A DNA stretch of 15,995 nt from an uncultured Paenibacillaceae bacterium. Its GTDB lineage: Bacteria > Bacillota > Bacilli > Paenibacillales > CALAME01. Numbering within the stretch: position 1 is the first letter of the stretch; the number at the start of each line of letters is the position of its first letter. Below the pieces are notes generated by a model. That model was not told where the DNA came from, did not search any database, and saw nothing but the letters and a program-made list of their open reading frames with translations. The stretch covers positions 1-15,995 of the forward strand of contig CALKAN010000251.1 in NCBI GenBank assembly GCA_937983035.1, read 5' to 3'. Below, in pieces: positions 7,023 to 14,110 of the stretch. The translations under genes were made by a program, and so were the position numbers.

Positions 7023-8036
7023 TTGAAAGGAATCGTTTGCGAAAAAGTGAATCATTTGAAACAAATCGAGCTGGAAGCACCCGTGCGGTCTGAAGGAGAA
7101 GCAATCATACGCATTCGAAGAGTTGGGATTTGCGGCACGGACATGCATGCATACCGCGGCAACCAGCCTTACTTCACCTATCCAAGAGTGCTTGGACATG
7201 AGCTTGCCGGCATCATCGAAGAGATCGGCGAGAATGAACAAGGTTTGAAAGCAGGCGATCAAGTGGGAATTATCCCATACTTGGAGTGCGGGAACTGCAT
7301 CGCTTGCCGCAACGGCAAGAAAAATTGCTGCGTCGATCTTAAAGTGCTGGGCGTGCATGAAGACGGCGGCATGCGCGAATTGATCGCCGTTCCCGTCACT
7401 CATCTAATTCAAACGAATGACCTGACGCTCGACCAAACAGCTGTCATCGAGCCGTTAAGCATCGGCGCCCATGCAGTGCGCAGAGCTGACATATCCAAAG
7501 GAGAAACGGTTTTAGTCATCGGAGCGGGACCGATCGGTTTAGGAGTCATCGCTTTTGCTAAATTTCAAGGAGCCAGAGTCATCGCGATGGATATGAACAG
7601 CGATCGCCTCGCTTTCTGCCGAACATGGGCGAATGTGGATGAAACGATCGACGCCGCAAAAGATCCTAAAGCCCAAATTGAAGTTTTAACGAATGGAGAC
7701 TATCCAACGATTGTGTTTGACGCAACAGGCAATGTTCAATCGATGAACGATTCGTTTTCCTATGTTGCACACGGCGGAAAACTCGTGTTTGTCGGACTGG
7801 TGAAAGCCGACATTTCATTCCATGATCCCGAATTCCATAAACGCGAAATGACGCTGTTAAGCAGCCGCAATGCCACGCGAGAAGATTTTGAAAATGTTGC
7901 AAGCGCCTTAAGAGATGGAAAAATCGACGTGAGTCGCTTTATTACGCATCGCGCTGCTTTCGATGACATGATTCCACAGTTTGAAAAATGGCTGCAGCCT
8001 GAGTCTAAAGTAATTAAAGCCATGGTCGATTTATAG
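7023..8036 (+). CDS. Zinc-dependent medium-chain dehydrogenase (sorbitol/L-galactonate dehydrogenase-like)
   Basis: The start is a TTG at 7023 with AAAAGGAGC about nine bases upstream; in-frame codons further upstream lack such a site. The product is 337 residues. Seen: catalytic zinc ligands C37, H59-E60 in the GHE motif and E143; structural zinc cysteines C89, C92, C95 and C103 (CGNCIAC and onward); nucleotide-binding GAGPIG (167-172); and an acidic D190 after the second beta strand, which favours NAD over NADP. Known: this subgroup oxidises sugar alcohols and sugar acids such as sorbitol, threonine or L-galactonate. It stands alone between a divergent membrane gene and a convergent ABC operon, so the context gives no substrate. 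Confidence 0.95.
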   Translation: MKGIVCEKVNHLKQIELEAPVRSEGEAIIRIRRVGICGTDMHAYRGNQPYFTYPRVLGHELAGIIEEIGENEQGLKAGDQVGIIPYLECGNCIACRNGKKNCCVDLKVLGVHEDGGMRELIAVPVTHLIQTNDLTLDQTAVIEPLSIGAHAVRRADISKGETVLVIGAGPIGLGVIAFAKFQGARVIAMDMNSDRLAFCRTWANVDETIDAAKDPKAQIEVLTNGDYPTIVFDATGNVQSMNDSFSYVAHGGKLVFVGLVKADISFHDPEFHKREMTLLSSRNATREDFENVASALRDGKIDVSRFITHRAAFDDMIPQFEKWLQPESKVIKAMVDL

Positions 8037-8041
8037 ACAGC

Positions 8042-8113
8042 AAAAAGCCGCGCCGTCAGCGCTTGAACCTTCCATTCAAGTTTCTCGCTGTCGAGGCGGC
8101 GCGGCCAGTTTTT
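8042..8113. terminator. Long branched bidirectional terminator
   Basis: An outer 8-bp GC stem (8047-8054 with 8098-8105) encloses a second stem AGCG/CGCT and an inner CTTGAA/TTCAAG hairpin. AAAAA precedes it (T5 on the minus strand) and TTTTT follows it. It separates the dehydrogenase gene from the converging ABC operon and should stop transcription from both sides. Confidence 0.88.
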
Positions 8114-8132
8114 CCATCATTCCAGCTGAGCT

Positions 8133-8177
8133 TTGCACGTGTTGCATATCAAACATGTTCTTGCACATTTCATATCA
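8133..8177. repeat. Short imperfect direct repeat
   Basis: TTGCAC followed closely by CATATCA occurs at 8133-8151 and again at 8161-8177, 28 bases apart. The spacing within the units differs by two bases. It lies between the terminator and the end of the ATPase gene; no function is evident. Confidence 0.35.
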
Positions 8178-8198
8178 GGTAATCATCCATTACGCGGC

Positions 8199-8993
8199 TT
8201 ACCCCAGAACAACACGGTCGTCAGACAGTTTCGTGCCGCTGATCTGCTCGAATTCATGCAGCAGCCGCTCCACTGTAAGCGTCGCTTTTTGCTCTGGTCC
8301 GATATCCAAAATAATTTTTCCTTTGTCCATCATAATCAAGCGGTTGCCCAGCCGAATCGCTTGCTCCATATTGTGCGTCACCATCATCGTCGTCAGCTGC
8401 TGTTCTCTCACCAACTGATCCGTCAGCCGCGTGATCAGCTCCGCTCTGGAAGGATCAAGCGCCGCTGTATGCTCGTCCAGCAGCAATATTTTTGGTTTAG
8501 TAAACGTCGCCATCAGCAAACTGAGCGCTTGACGCTCTCCCCCGGACAGCAATCCGACTTGAGCCCGAAGCCGATCTTCCAGACCGATCCCTAAGCGGGA
8601 CAATTGTTCGCGAAACATGTCTCGTTTCGCTCTTGTTACGCCGAATCGCAGCCCCCTCATTTGCCCCCGCTTATAAGCCATGGCTAAATTTTCTTCAATC
8701 GTCATGTGCGGCGCCGTCCCGGCCATTGGGTCTTGAAATACGCGGGCAATCCAACGGCTTCGCTTATGCTCGGGCAAACTATTTACTAACTTGTCTTCAA
8801 TCCGCAGTTCTCCTGCATCAGGCCTCATCGTGCCGGCGGCAAGATTCAGCATGGTTGACTTGCCAGCCCCGTTGCTGCCGATCACGGTGACGAAATCGCC
8901 GGGCTTTAAATGCAAGTTAATATCAGTTAGAGCAATCTTCTCATTTGGAGTTCCAGCATTAAACACTTTGTAAACGCGTGAAAGCTTAAGCAC
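8199..8993 (-). CDS. ABC transporter ATP-binding protein of a TrpXYZ-like importer
   Basis: The start is a GTG at 8993 that overlaps the end of the permease gene by eight bases, with GAGGTG just upstream; the frame stays open further upstream but that part overlaps the permease. The product is 264 residues. It powers import together with the permease and lipoprotein. Seen: Walker A GSNGAGKS (39-46), Q-loop near Q87, signature LSGGE (149-153), Walker B ILLLDE (169-174), and switch histidine H207. The Q-loop is followed by a DPMAGTAPHMTIEENLA segment typical of this importer subgroup. The overlap implies translational coupling for equal production with the permease. Ligand not determined. Confidence 0.95.
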   Translation of the reverse strand: MLKLSRVYKVFNAGTPNEKIALTDINLHLKPGDFVTVIGSNGAGKSTMLNLAAGTMRPDAGELRIEDKLVNSLPEHKRSRWIARVFQDPMAGTAPHMTIEENLAMAYKRGQMRGLRFGVTRAKRDMFREQLSRLGIGLEDRLRAQVGLLSGGERQALSLLMATFTKPKILLLDEHTAALDPSRAELITRLTDQLVREQQLTTMMVTHNMEQAIRLGNRLIMMDKGKIILDIGPEQKATLTVERLLHEFEQISGTKLSDDRVVLG

Positions 8994-9888
8994 GTTCCGG
9001 CACCTCCCTCGACAGCTCCGCGGATCTTTTGCGCGCTGTTTTCTTCTCGCTCCAAGAACGCCCAATCGACGGGAAAACGAGCGCAATGACAACGATGACC
9101 GCTGTAATGAGCTTCACGTCAGACGCCTCAAGGAATTCTACTCGCAGCGCCAACGAAACGACGATGCGATAAATGACAGAACCTAGTATGGCGGCCAAAG
9201 TTGCCCTAAACACCGTCATGCGGCCAAAGATCGCCTCACCGATAATGACCGATGCCAGCCCGATGACGATCATGCCTACACCGCCGTTAATATCGGCAAA
9301 GCCGGATTGCTGCGCGACGAATGCGCCGGAACAAGCGACCAAACCGTTCGAAAGGCTGACGCCGATAATTTTCGCCGTGTCGGTATTCGCGCCTAAACTG
9401 CTGATCATGCGCGGATTGTCGCCCGTCGCACGAAGCGCCAAGCCTAAATCGGTTTTCAAGAAAGCATCCAACAAAATCTTCACTAATATCACAACGATAA
9501 TCATAAATATCATCGGTGAAATGTTGGTGAACAGCGTCGTCTCCCGCAGCAAGGATACGTTAGGCGTGCCCATAATCCGCATATTGATCGAATACAGAGC
9601 AACCATCATCAATATCCCCGACAACAGGCCGTTAATTTTACCTTTCGTATGCAATAAGCCTGTGACCGCGCCGGCTGCCATGCCCCCGCCAAACGCCGCC
9701 AGCGTTGCCAGCCAAGGGGCAAAGCCATTAATAATCATGAGTGCTGCGATCGCGGCGCCTGTCGTATAGCTGCCGTCAACCGTCAAATCTGGGAAATTAA
9801 GAATGCGAAACGTAATATAAACGCCCAAGGCCATGAGCGAATATAACAAACCTAGTTCAATCGCTCGGATTATAAAATCAGGTATCAT
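8986..9888 (-). CDS. ABC transporter permease (LivH-like fold, TrpXYZ-like system)
   Basis: The start is an ATG at 9888 with AGGAGG nine bases upstream; 300 residues. Seen: eight to nine hydrophobic segments beginning with IIRAIELGLLYSLMALGVYI, the FPDLTVDGSYTTGAA region, and LALRATGDNPRMISSLGAN. This last is the cytoplasmic coupling segment of BPD_transp_2 permeases and would contact the ATPase. It is an inner-membrane importer subunit, probably working as a homodimer. It follows the lipoprotein gene after 61 bases that contain a hairpin, and overlaps the ATPase gene. Confidence 0.95.
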   Translation of the reverse strand: MIPDFIIRAIELGLLYSLMALGVYITFRILNFPDLTVDGSYTTGAAIAALMIINGFAPWLATLAAFGGGMAAGAVTGLLHTKGKINGLLSGILMMVALYSINMRIMGTPNVSLLRETTLFTNISPMIFMIIVVILVKILLDAFLKTDLGLALRATGDNPRMISSLGANTDTAKIIGVSLSNGLVACSGAFVAQQSGFADINGGVGMIVIGLASVIIGEAIFGRMTVFRATLAAILGSVIYRIVVSLALRVEFLEASDVKLITAVIVVIALVFPSIGRSWSEKKTARKRSAELSREVPERA

Positions 9889-9914
9889 TCAGCGGAACCT
9901 CCTATGCAAAATCA

Positions 9915-9939
9915 AAGGGAGTGATCGGTTCACTCCCTT
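9915..9939 (-). terminator. Intercistronic hairpin between lipoprotein and permease genes
   Basis: A perfect 10-bp stem (AAGGGAGTGA/TCACTCCCTT) with a five-base loop is followed on the minus strand by TTTGATTTT. The T tract is interrupted, so it is at best a leaky terminator. Such hairpins often stabilise the upstream binding-protein message or lower expression of the downstream permease and ATPase. Confidence 0.65.
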
Positions 9940-9949
9940 AGCAGCAGCT

Positions 9950-10933
9950 TTACTCAATAATATTGTTCTCTGGATCGTTCACAGCCGCTTTCATCGCCTC
10001 GGTCACTTCAATCCCTTGTTCTTCCGCTGCTTTTAAGTTGAGAATAAAATCAAGCTTGTCTGGGAATGTTACGCTCAGTTCAGACGGTTTTTTGCCGTTT
10101 TTCAAAATTTCAACCGCCAATTCGCCGGATTGATAGCCGTGGTCATAATATTTGAAACCGACTGTGGCAAAGGCGCCTCTTTCAACAGTGTCTCTGTCGC
10201 TGGAGAAAAAGGGAATGTCGTGCTCATTGGCCACTTGGATGATCGAATCCACTCCGCTGACGACAGAGTTGTCCAGCGTGATGAAAATAGCGTCTGCTCG
10301 TCCAACTAAAGATTGAGCGGCTTGCTGCACCTCAGATGTATTCGTAACCGCAGCGCGAACAACGCCGATGCCGTGTTTCGCCAACTGATCCTCTGCATTC
10401 TGAGCCATGATTACCGCATTCGGCTCTCCAGTATTGATGACAATGCCAACATTTTTCACTTCAGGAAAATGTTCTGCAATAAAATCCATGAGCCGCTGGA
10501 TCGCTTCAGGGTTCGTATCCGAAGCTCCCGTCACATTGCCGCCCGGTTTTTCAAGATCGTCAACCAATCCTGCGTCAAGCGGGTCCGTCACCGCTGCAAA
10601 CAACACCGGCATATTTTTCACCGCTTTTGCAATTGCTTGGGCAGTAGGAGTAGCAATTGCATACACTAAGTCATATTCTTTGGAAGCAATATTTTGTGCG
10701 ATGGACAAGTTGTTCGTTGCATCTGCTTGCGCGTTGCTATAATCGACGGATAAGTTTTCGCCTTCAATGAGTCCTGCATCTTTCAGCGCATCAAGAAATC
10801 CTTGCCGCGTTGCGTCTAAAGATGGATGCTCAACGTACTGCGCGATCGCGATTTCGTATTCAAAATCATCTCCGCATGCTGCCAGCATGAAAGCGGCAAT
10901 GGCTGCCAATACGATTACACCTAATTTCTTCAT
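9950..10933 (-). CDS. ABC transporter substrate-binding lipoprotein (ABC_sub_bind / TrpX-like)
   Basis: The start is an ATG at 10933 with AAGGGG seven bases upstream; 327 residues. Seen: a lipoprotein signal peptide with lipobox LAAC (cysteine 20), then QYVEHPSLDATRQGFLDAL and IATPTAQAIAKAV, typical of the ABC_sub_bind family (PF04392 in my recollection), and the VNTGE, ITLDNSV and FFSSDRDTVERGA segments around the ligand cleft. The mature protein would be anchored outside the membrane and deliver a small solute to the permease. Known relatives include tryptophan/aromatic amino acid systems of streptococci, but the ligand here is not shown by the sequence. It is the first gene of the operon and is preceded by an attenuator-like leader. 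Confidence 0.95.
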   Translation of the reverse strand: MKKLGVIVLAAIAAFMLAACGDDFEYEIAIAQYVEHPSLDATRQGFLDALKDAGLIEGENLSVDYSNAQADATNNLSIAQNIASKEYDLVYAIATPTAQAIAKAVKNMPVLFAAVTDPLDAGLVDDLEKPGGNVTGASDTNPEAIQRLMDFIAEHFPEVKNVGIVINTGEPNAVIMAQNAEDQLAKHGIGVVRAAVTNTSEVQQAAQSLVGRADAIFITLDNSVVSGVDSIIQVANEHDIPFFSSDRDTVERGAFATVGFKYYDHGYQSGELAVEILKNGKKPSELSVTFPDKLDFILNLKAAEEQGIEVTEAMKAAVNDPENNIIE

Positions 10934-10978
10934 ATCCCTTCCCCTTTTTGATTCCCCATTTTTTTAACAAAATCCCCT

Positions 10979-11022
10979 AAAAAAAAGCATTTATCTTGTT
11001 TTGATGCAACATGATAATGCTT
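10979..11022 (-). promoter_or_regulatory. Terminator-like hairpin in the 5' leader of the ABC operon
   Basis: On the minus strand AAGCATTATC pairs with GATAAATGCTT (one bulged base) across a 17-base loop and is followed by eight T residues. It lies between a strong promoter (11071-11043) and the lipoprotein start at 10933. It could be a transcription attenuator, or the terminator of the upstream gene ending at 11102 with a promoter sitting in front of it. No T-box sequence was recognised. Confidence 0.7.
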
Positions 11023-11042
11023 ACAGGAATTTTATAACCCTC

Positions 11043-11071
11043 ATTATACTTTTTTGCCTATGGAACGTCAA
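11043..11071 (-). promoter_or_regulatory. Near-consensus sigma-A promoter of the ABC operon
   Basis: TTGACG (11071-11066) and TATAAT (11048-11043) are exactly 17 bases apart on the minus strand: five of six and six of six matches. The start would be near 11036, giving a leader of about 100 bases. Confidence 0.88.
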
Positions 11072-11101
11072 TTGAAAATGATGGTGTTTCCATCACAAAG
11101 C

Positions 11102-11941
11102 TTATGATATTGTCTCGTTTTGTCGAATCACCTCATTTACCCACTGAATTCCTTCTTCTGCCATTTGTTTCGTTGGATTCGTATGCGGCGTATGCTCAAA
11201 TATAAAATATACATGCTGACATTGCGCCAAGAAAAGCAAAAGTGCTTTAATTGAATGATGCACTCCGTCATGTTCATGAGACGGATGCACCGGCACCCAG
11301 AAATATTCCTCTCCATGAAACTCTACATTATGTAAATGAACCACTTTAATATGATCTTTCCATTTGGCGATATATTCAAGCGATTGCTCTTTCGCTGCCA
11401 ATATGTAATCGCCGATATCGATGCATAGATGCAATCCATATTTCGCCCATCGATCCAACGGAAATTCATGCAGCAATTGAATATTAAATGCAGAACGATT
11501 CATCCCGAGCTTAGGCTCGCAGACGATTGGCAGCCCGTGCTGATCTTGCAGTTTGCTTAATTTCTTCAAACCTTCTTCCAGCTTTGCCTTGGCAGCGGCG
11601 ATAGATCTTTCTTGCTGGAAAAAAGGAAAATGCACTAAGATGTACTCAGCCCCCAATGAAGCCATATAAGCTGTTTCTTGTTCAAACTGCTTCCATGCCA
11701 ACTCTGGATCCATTTGAACTTTTTCCAGTAAATCATATTTGCTTTCATTTCTCTTTAAAGGAGAGTGCAGACCAAATGAAGCATTCGTTTTCCGCATCTT
11801 GTCCATAAAAACATGAAAGGAATCCATGTTTGGAAACTCGCCGATTTCAATATGATCCAGTCCGTACTGAAACAATTGATCAAATTTGGAAGGATCGGTT
11901 AAAATTACGCTGCCTGAGATGCCGATGCGATGAGCTGTCAT
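11102..11941 (-). CDS. Xylose isomerase-like TIM barrel protein (sugar phosphate isomerase/epimerase family)
   Basis: The start is an ATG at 11941 that overlaps the methyltransferase stop as ATGA, with a GGGGATGG site just upstream; 279 residues. Seen: barrel-strand motifs that usually carry metal ligands or catalytic residues in AP endonuclease 2-type folds: HIEIGEF, FGLHSPL, LVHFPFF, IVCEPKLG, LHLCIDIGDY, VVHLHN and FEHTP. The fold would bind one or two divalent metals. Known relatives include sugar isomerases, epimerases and endonuclease IV; the precise reaction is not identifiable. The tight coupling to a methyltransferase suggests the two act on the same pathway or substrate. Confidence 0.88.
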   Translation of the reverse strand: MTAHRIGISGSVILTDPSKFDQLFQYGLDHIEIGEFPNMDSFHVFMDKMRKTNASFGLHSPLKRNESKYDLLEKVQMDPELAWKQFEQETAYMASLGAEYILVHFPFFQQERSIAAAKAKLEEGLKKLSKLQDQHGLPIVCEPKLGMNRSAFNIQLLHEFPLDRWAKYGLHLCIDIGDYILAAKEQSLEYIAKWKDHIKVVHLHNVEFHGEEYFWVPVHPSHEHDGVHHSIKALLLFLAQCQHVYFIFEHTPHTNPTKQMAEEGIQWVNEVIRQNETIS

Positions 11942-12669
11942 GATCCATCCCCTTTTCTTTTTTTCGAATTAAGTGCTTGAATGATCAAAAAATTAGGTCT
12001 TCGCAGCAATTTTTCATAGCTGCTTGGATTCCGCTTTTTAAATTGTTCCGTAGGAATCGGTTCTTTCATGCATTTCAATTCAAAATAAGTTGTCGTCACA
12101 TTGACGATCTGATGCAGCGGCCTTCTGTAAAATTGCACTTCTACTTTTTCTGTTCCGTTATTCCAATAATCTGCGATTCGTTCTGTTTCAAAATATGCTT
12201 TCTCAGGTGACAGCTCGATATCTGACATCGGATGATGCACAGAAAATTGAAAGATTCCCCCTGATTTTAAAATGCGCGCGAATTCGCTGAAAGTGCGATC
12301 CCAATCCTTCACGTAATGCATCGTCAAAGAACTGATAATCAAATCGAATGCATCGTCTTCAAACGGCAGCGGTTCAGTTAAATCAGCCAGAACAATCTTT
12401 GCTTTTCCTTTCGTTCTTCGCTTTGCCGCCTCCACCATGTTAGGGCTGATGTCGATCGCCGCAGCAACAGCGCCTTTATTCAGCAAATGCTCTGTATACC
12501 ATCCGGCAGCACAGCCAGCGTCTAAAACATGCCAACCTTGCAACGTCTCTGGAAGCAATTCGACCATGCTTGGCCGCTCATATTCTGTGTTGTATAAATT
12601 TGTCGCGTCAACTTCATGTTCATACCTTCCGGATAATTGATTGAATGCATCGATCACTTTCTCCTTCAT
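11938..12669 (-). CDS. Class I SAM-dependent methyltransferase
   Basis: The start is the ATG at 12669 with AAGGAGG six bases upstream; an in-frame ATG 18 bases earlier overlaps that binding site and is unlikely. The product is 243 residues. Seen: SAM motif I VLDAGCAAGW (48-57), acidic D73 in AIDISPNMV, ADLTEPLPF (95-103) and FDLIISSLTMHYVKDW, all typical of the UbiE/COQ5-like Methyltransf_11 group, plus ARILKSGGIFQFSVHHP. The C-terminal third is less conserved and probably shapes the substrate pocket. It is a soluble small-molecule methyltransferase. Its stop overlaps the next start (ATGA), so the two proteins are coupled. Substrate unknown. Confidence 0.92.
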   Translation of the reverse strand: MKEKVIDAFNQLSGRYEHEVDATNLYNTEYERPSMVELLPETLQGWHVLDAGCAAGWYTEHLLNKGAVAAAIDISPNMVEAAKRRTKGKAKIVLADLTEPLPFEDDAFDLIISSLTMHYVKDWDRTFSEFARILKSGGIFQFSVHHPMSDIELSPEKAYFETERIADYWNNGTEKVEVQFYRRPLHQIVNVTTTYFELKCMKEPIPTEQFKKRNPSSYEKLLRRPNFLIIQALNSKKRKGDGS

Positions 12670-12987
12670 CCGATTCCTCCTTGCCATTTTCCAATACCCT
12701 GCACAGAATTAATGACATTGGAAGCAAAATGCGCGGCAAACTGTGTTGAACCTGGCATGGAATAAGCCGCTATATTAGATTTCTCTGCGCCGCTTCTTTT
12801 TCCTGCAAGCAATCTAGATTCATATTCCGTTTTTTCATGATTCGCAAAAACTGAGTTCCTATGAGAATATTCAGACTATTTTATCGACCGACACATGCAA
12901 TAGACTTCATCCGACTTTCATATATAATGAGAATGGTATGCTCTCCGTCATAAAGAAAACATGCGAGCTGAGGAGGCTGTCAGCATC
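12670..12987. other. Intergenic region between divergent methyltransferase and LacI-like genes
   Basis: About 318 bases without a confident gene. On the plus strand it holds a promoter (12901-12928) for the LacI-like gene. On the minus strand one frame is open for 69 codons (12875 down to a TGA at 12668-12666, overlapping the methyltransferase ATG) and reads protein-like, including QFAAHFASNVINSVQGIGKW near its end. Its possible starts, a TTG at 12812 and an ATG at 12758, have no ribosome binding site. No helix-turn-helix coding stretch was found on the plus strand. Confidence 0.5.
12901..12928 (+). promoter_or_regulatory. Probable promoter of the LacI-like gene
   Basis: TAGACT (12901-12906) and TATAAT (12923-12928) are 16 bases apart. 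The -10 is perfect and the -35 matches four of six bases. It lies about 60 bases before the proposed start, showing that the truncated-looking gene has its own promoter. Confidence 0.6.
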
Positions 12988-13893
12988 TTGAAAAATCTTG
13001 CAAAACCCGAGTCGAAGATCTTCGGGCTGGTCATACCAAATCTGAGAAATCATTATCATGCAGAACTTGTTTACCATATTGAAGAGACGGCGCGCGAGCA
13101 CAACGCCATGGTAATCCTGCGCCAAACCAAAGAAGATCCCGCCCAAGAAAAAAAGTCCATTCAAGCCTTGTTGCAGCACGGTGTGCAAGGAATGATTGTT
13201 CTCCCAGCTCAAGGAGAATATTTTAATGCGGAAATTTTGAAACTGGCTGCCCAGGACTTTCCTCTCGTCTTGATCGACCGGTATTTAAAAGGGATTCACA
13301 CGTCTTCTATTACTACAAATCATGTCTCCGCTGCAAAAATGGCGGCGGATTATTTGTTTAAGCTCGGACATACGCACATCGCCTTGCTGTCTCCTCCGCC
13401 TCAACATACGACGACTTTCGAGGAACGAATCGAAGGATTTGTACAAGCGCACTTGGATCGGGGAATTTTAGTAGACAAATCAGTTTGGGTAAGCGATCTG
13501 ACCGCCGATTTCTTCGCCCCTGTGCAAATCGAACAAGCAGAGAACGATGCAAGGAAAGTAATGGAACTTTTGAATCGCTGTCCATCCGTCACTGCTTTAT
13601 TCGCCGTAGATTATCCCAATGCCGTTCTAGCTGAAACAGCGGTGGAACAACTAGGTTTGCAAGTGCCGGAAGACATATCCATCATCAGTTTTGACGGCCC
13701 TTTTTGCGATTTAAGCGGACAAGGACGGATTCCCTTTACTCACATGCGTCAAAACGAGGAGAAAATTGGACGCTTTGCTGTCGAATATATTTTGCAATGG
13801 ATGATGACTGCTCAACAGCCTGGCCCCGATCAAATTGTATTGGATGCTGTTCTTCAAGTTGGCGCTTCAACTGGTCCAGCCAGACGAAATTAG
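12988..13893 (+). CDS. LacI/GalR-type ligand-binding protein lacking a DNA-binding domain
   Basis: AGGAGG at 12971-12976 points to the TTG at 12988 (11-base spacing), giving 301 residues; the ATG at 12961 is possible but has no binding site. Seen: the whole periplasmic-binding-protein-like effector domain, from IFGLVIPNLRNHYHAELV through GMIVLPAQ, VLIDRYLKGI, AADYLFKLGHTHIALLSPP and VTALFAVDYPNA to PEDISIISFDGP and STGP at the C-terminus. The usual N-terminal helix-turn-helix of about 55 residues is missing, and the frame has a stop at 12928-12930. There is no signal peptide, so it is not an exported sugar-binding protein. It may be a decay product of a repressor or a ligand-binding partner of another regulator. 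The neighbouring methyltransferase unit is divergent and could share its control region. Confidence 0.85.
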   Translation: MKNLAKPESKIFGLVIPNLRNHYHAELVYHIEETAREHNAMVILRQTKEDPAQEKKSIQALLQHGVQGMIVLPAQGEYFNAEILKLAAQDFPLVLIDRYLKGIHTSSITTNHVSAAKMAADYLFKLGHTHIALLSPPPQHTTTFEERIEGFVQAHLDRGILVDKSVWVSDLTADFFAPVQIEQAENDARKVMELLNRCPSVTALFAVDYPNAVLAETAVEQLGLQVPEDISIISFDGPFCDLSGQGRIPFTHMRQNEEKIGRFAVEYILQWMMTAQQPGPDQIVLDAVLQVGASTGPARRN

Positions 13894-14037
13894 AAAGACG
13901 TTTTTCGACCATGAAACACTTGGCAGCGAAATGAACATTTGATTAGCTTGACTTAACATTTCGTAAAATTAAGATGCGCGGCGCGTTGCTGATGTCACTC
14001 GTCCTCAAACGGCCGCCATTTCCCCTTCTCCAGCCTG

Positions 14038-14079
14038 AACGGATTGATTCAGATCAAGATGTTGTTATTCCAATCCGTT
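14038..14079. repeat. Inverted repeat between the LacI-like and HAD genes
   Basis: AACGGATTG and CAATCCGTT form a perfect 9-bp inverted repeat with a 24-base loop, which itself contains TTGAT/ATCAA. It lies between two converging genes but lacks a T tract on either side, so it is a poor intrinsic terminator. It may still fold in both transcripts. Confidence 0.5.
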
Positions 14080-14110
14080 TCTCCATGCCTGATTTTCAAA
14101 CAAACTTTCG

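Noticed and set aside
8994..9092. Longer N-terminus for the ATP-binding protein starting at 9092
   Set aside because: The extra 33 residues are basic, unlike the family, and overlap the permease; the GTG at 8993 with an overlapping stop is the normal start.
9173..9769. 198-codon plus-strand reading frame
   Set aside because: It is entirely antisense to the well-supported permease gene; its long open length is a by-product of that gene's codon use.
10934..11040. T-box riboswitch upstream of the ABC operon, as in some aromatic amino acid importers
   Set aside because: The leader is only about 100 bases and the conserved T-box sequence (AGGGTGG-type) is absent.
13820..13920. Alternative frame at the end of the LacI-like gene (QPDEIRKTFFDHETLGSEMN) as a possible frameshifted tail
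   Set aside because: The gene already ends with the family's usual STGP motif in its own frame, so no frameshift is needed; the similarity to coding sequence is probably chance.
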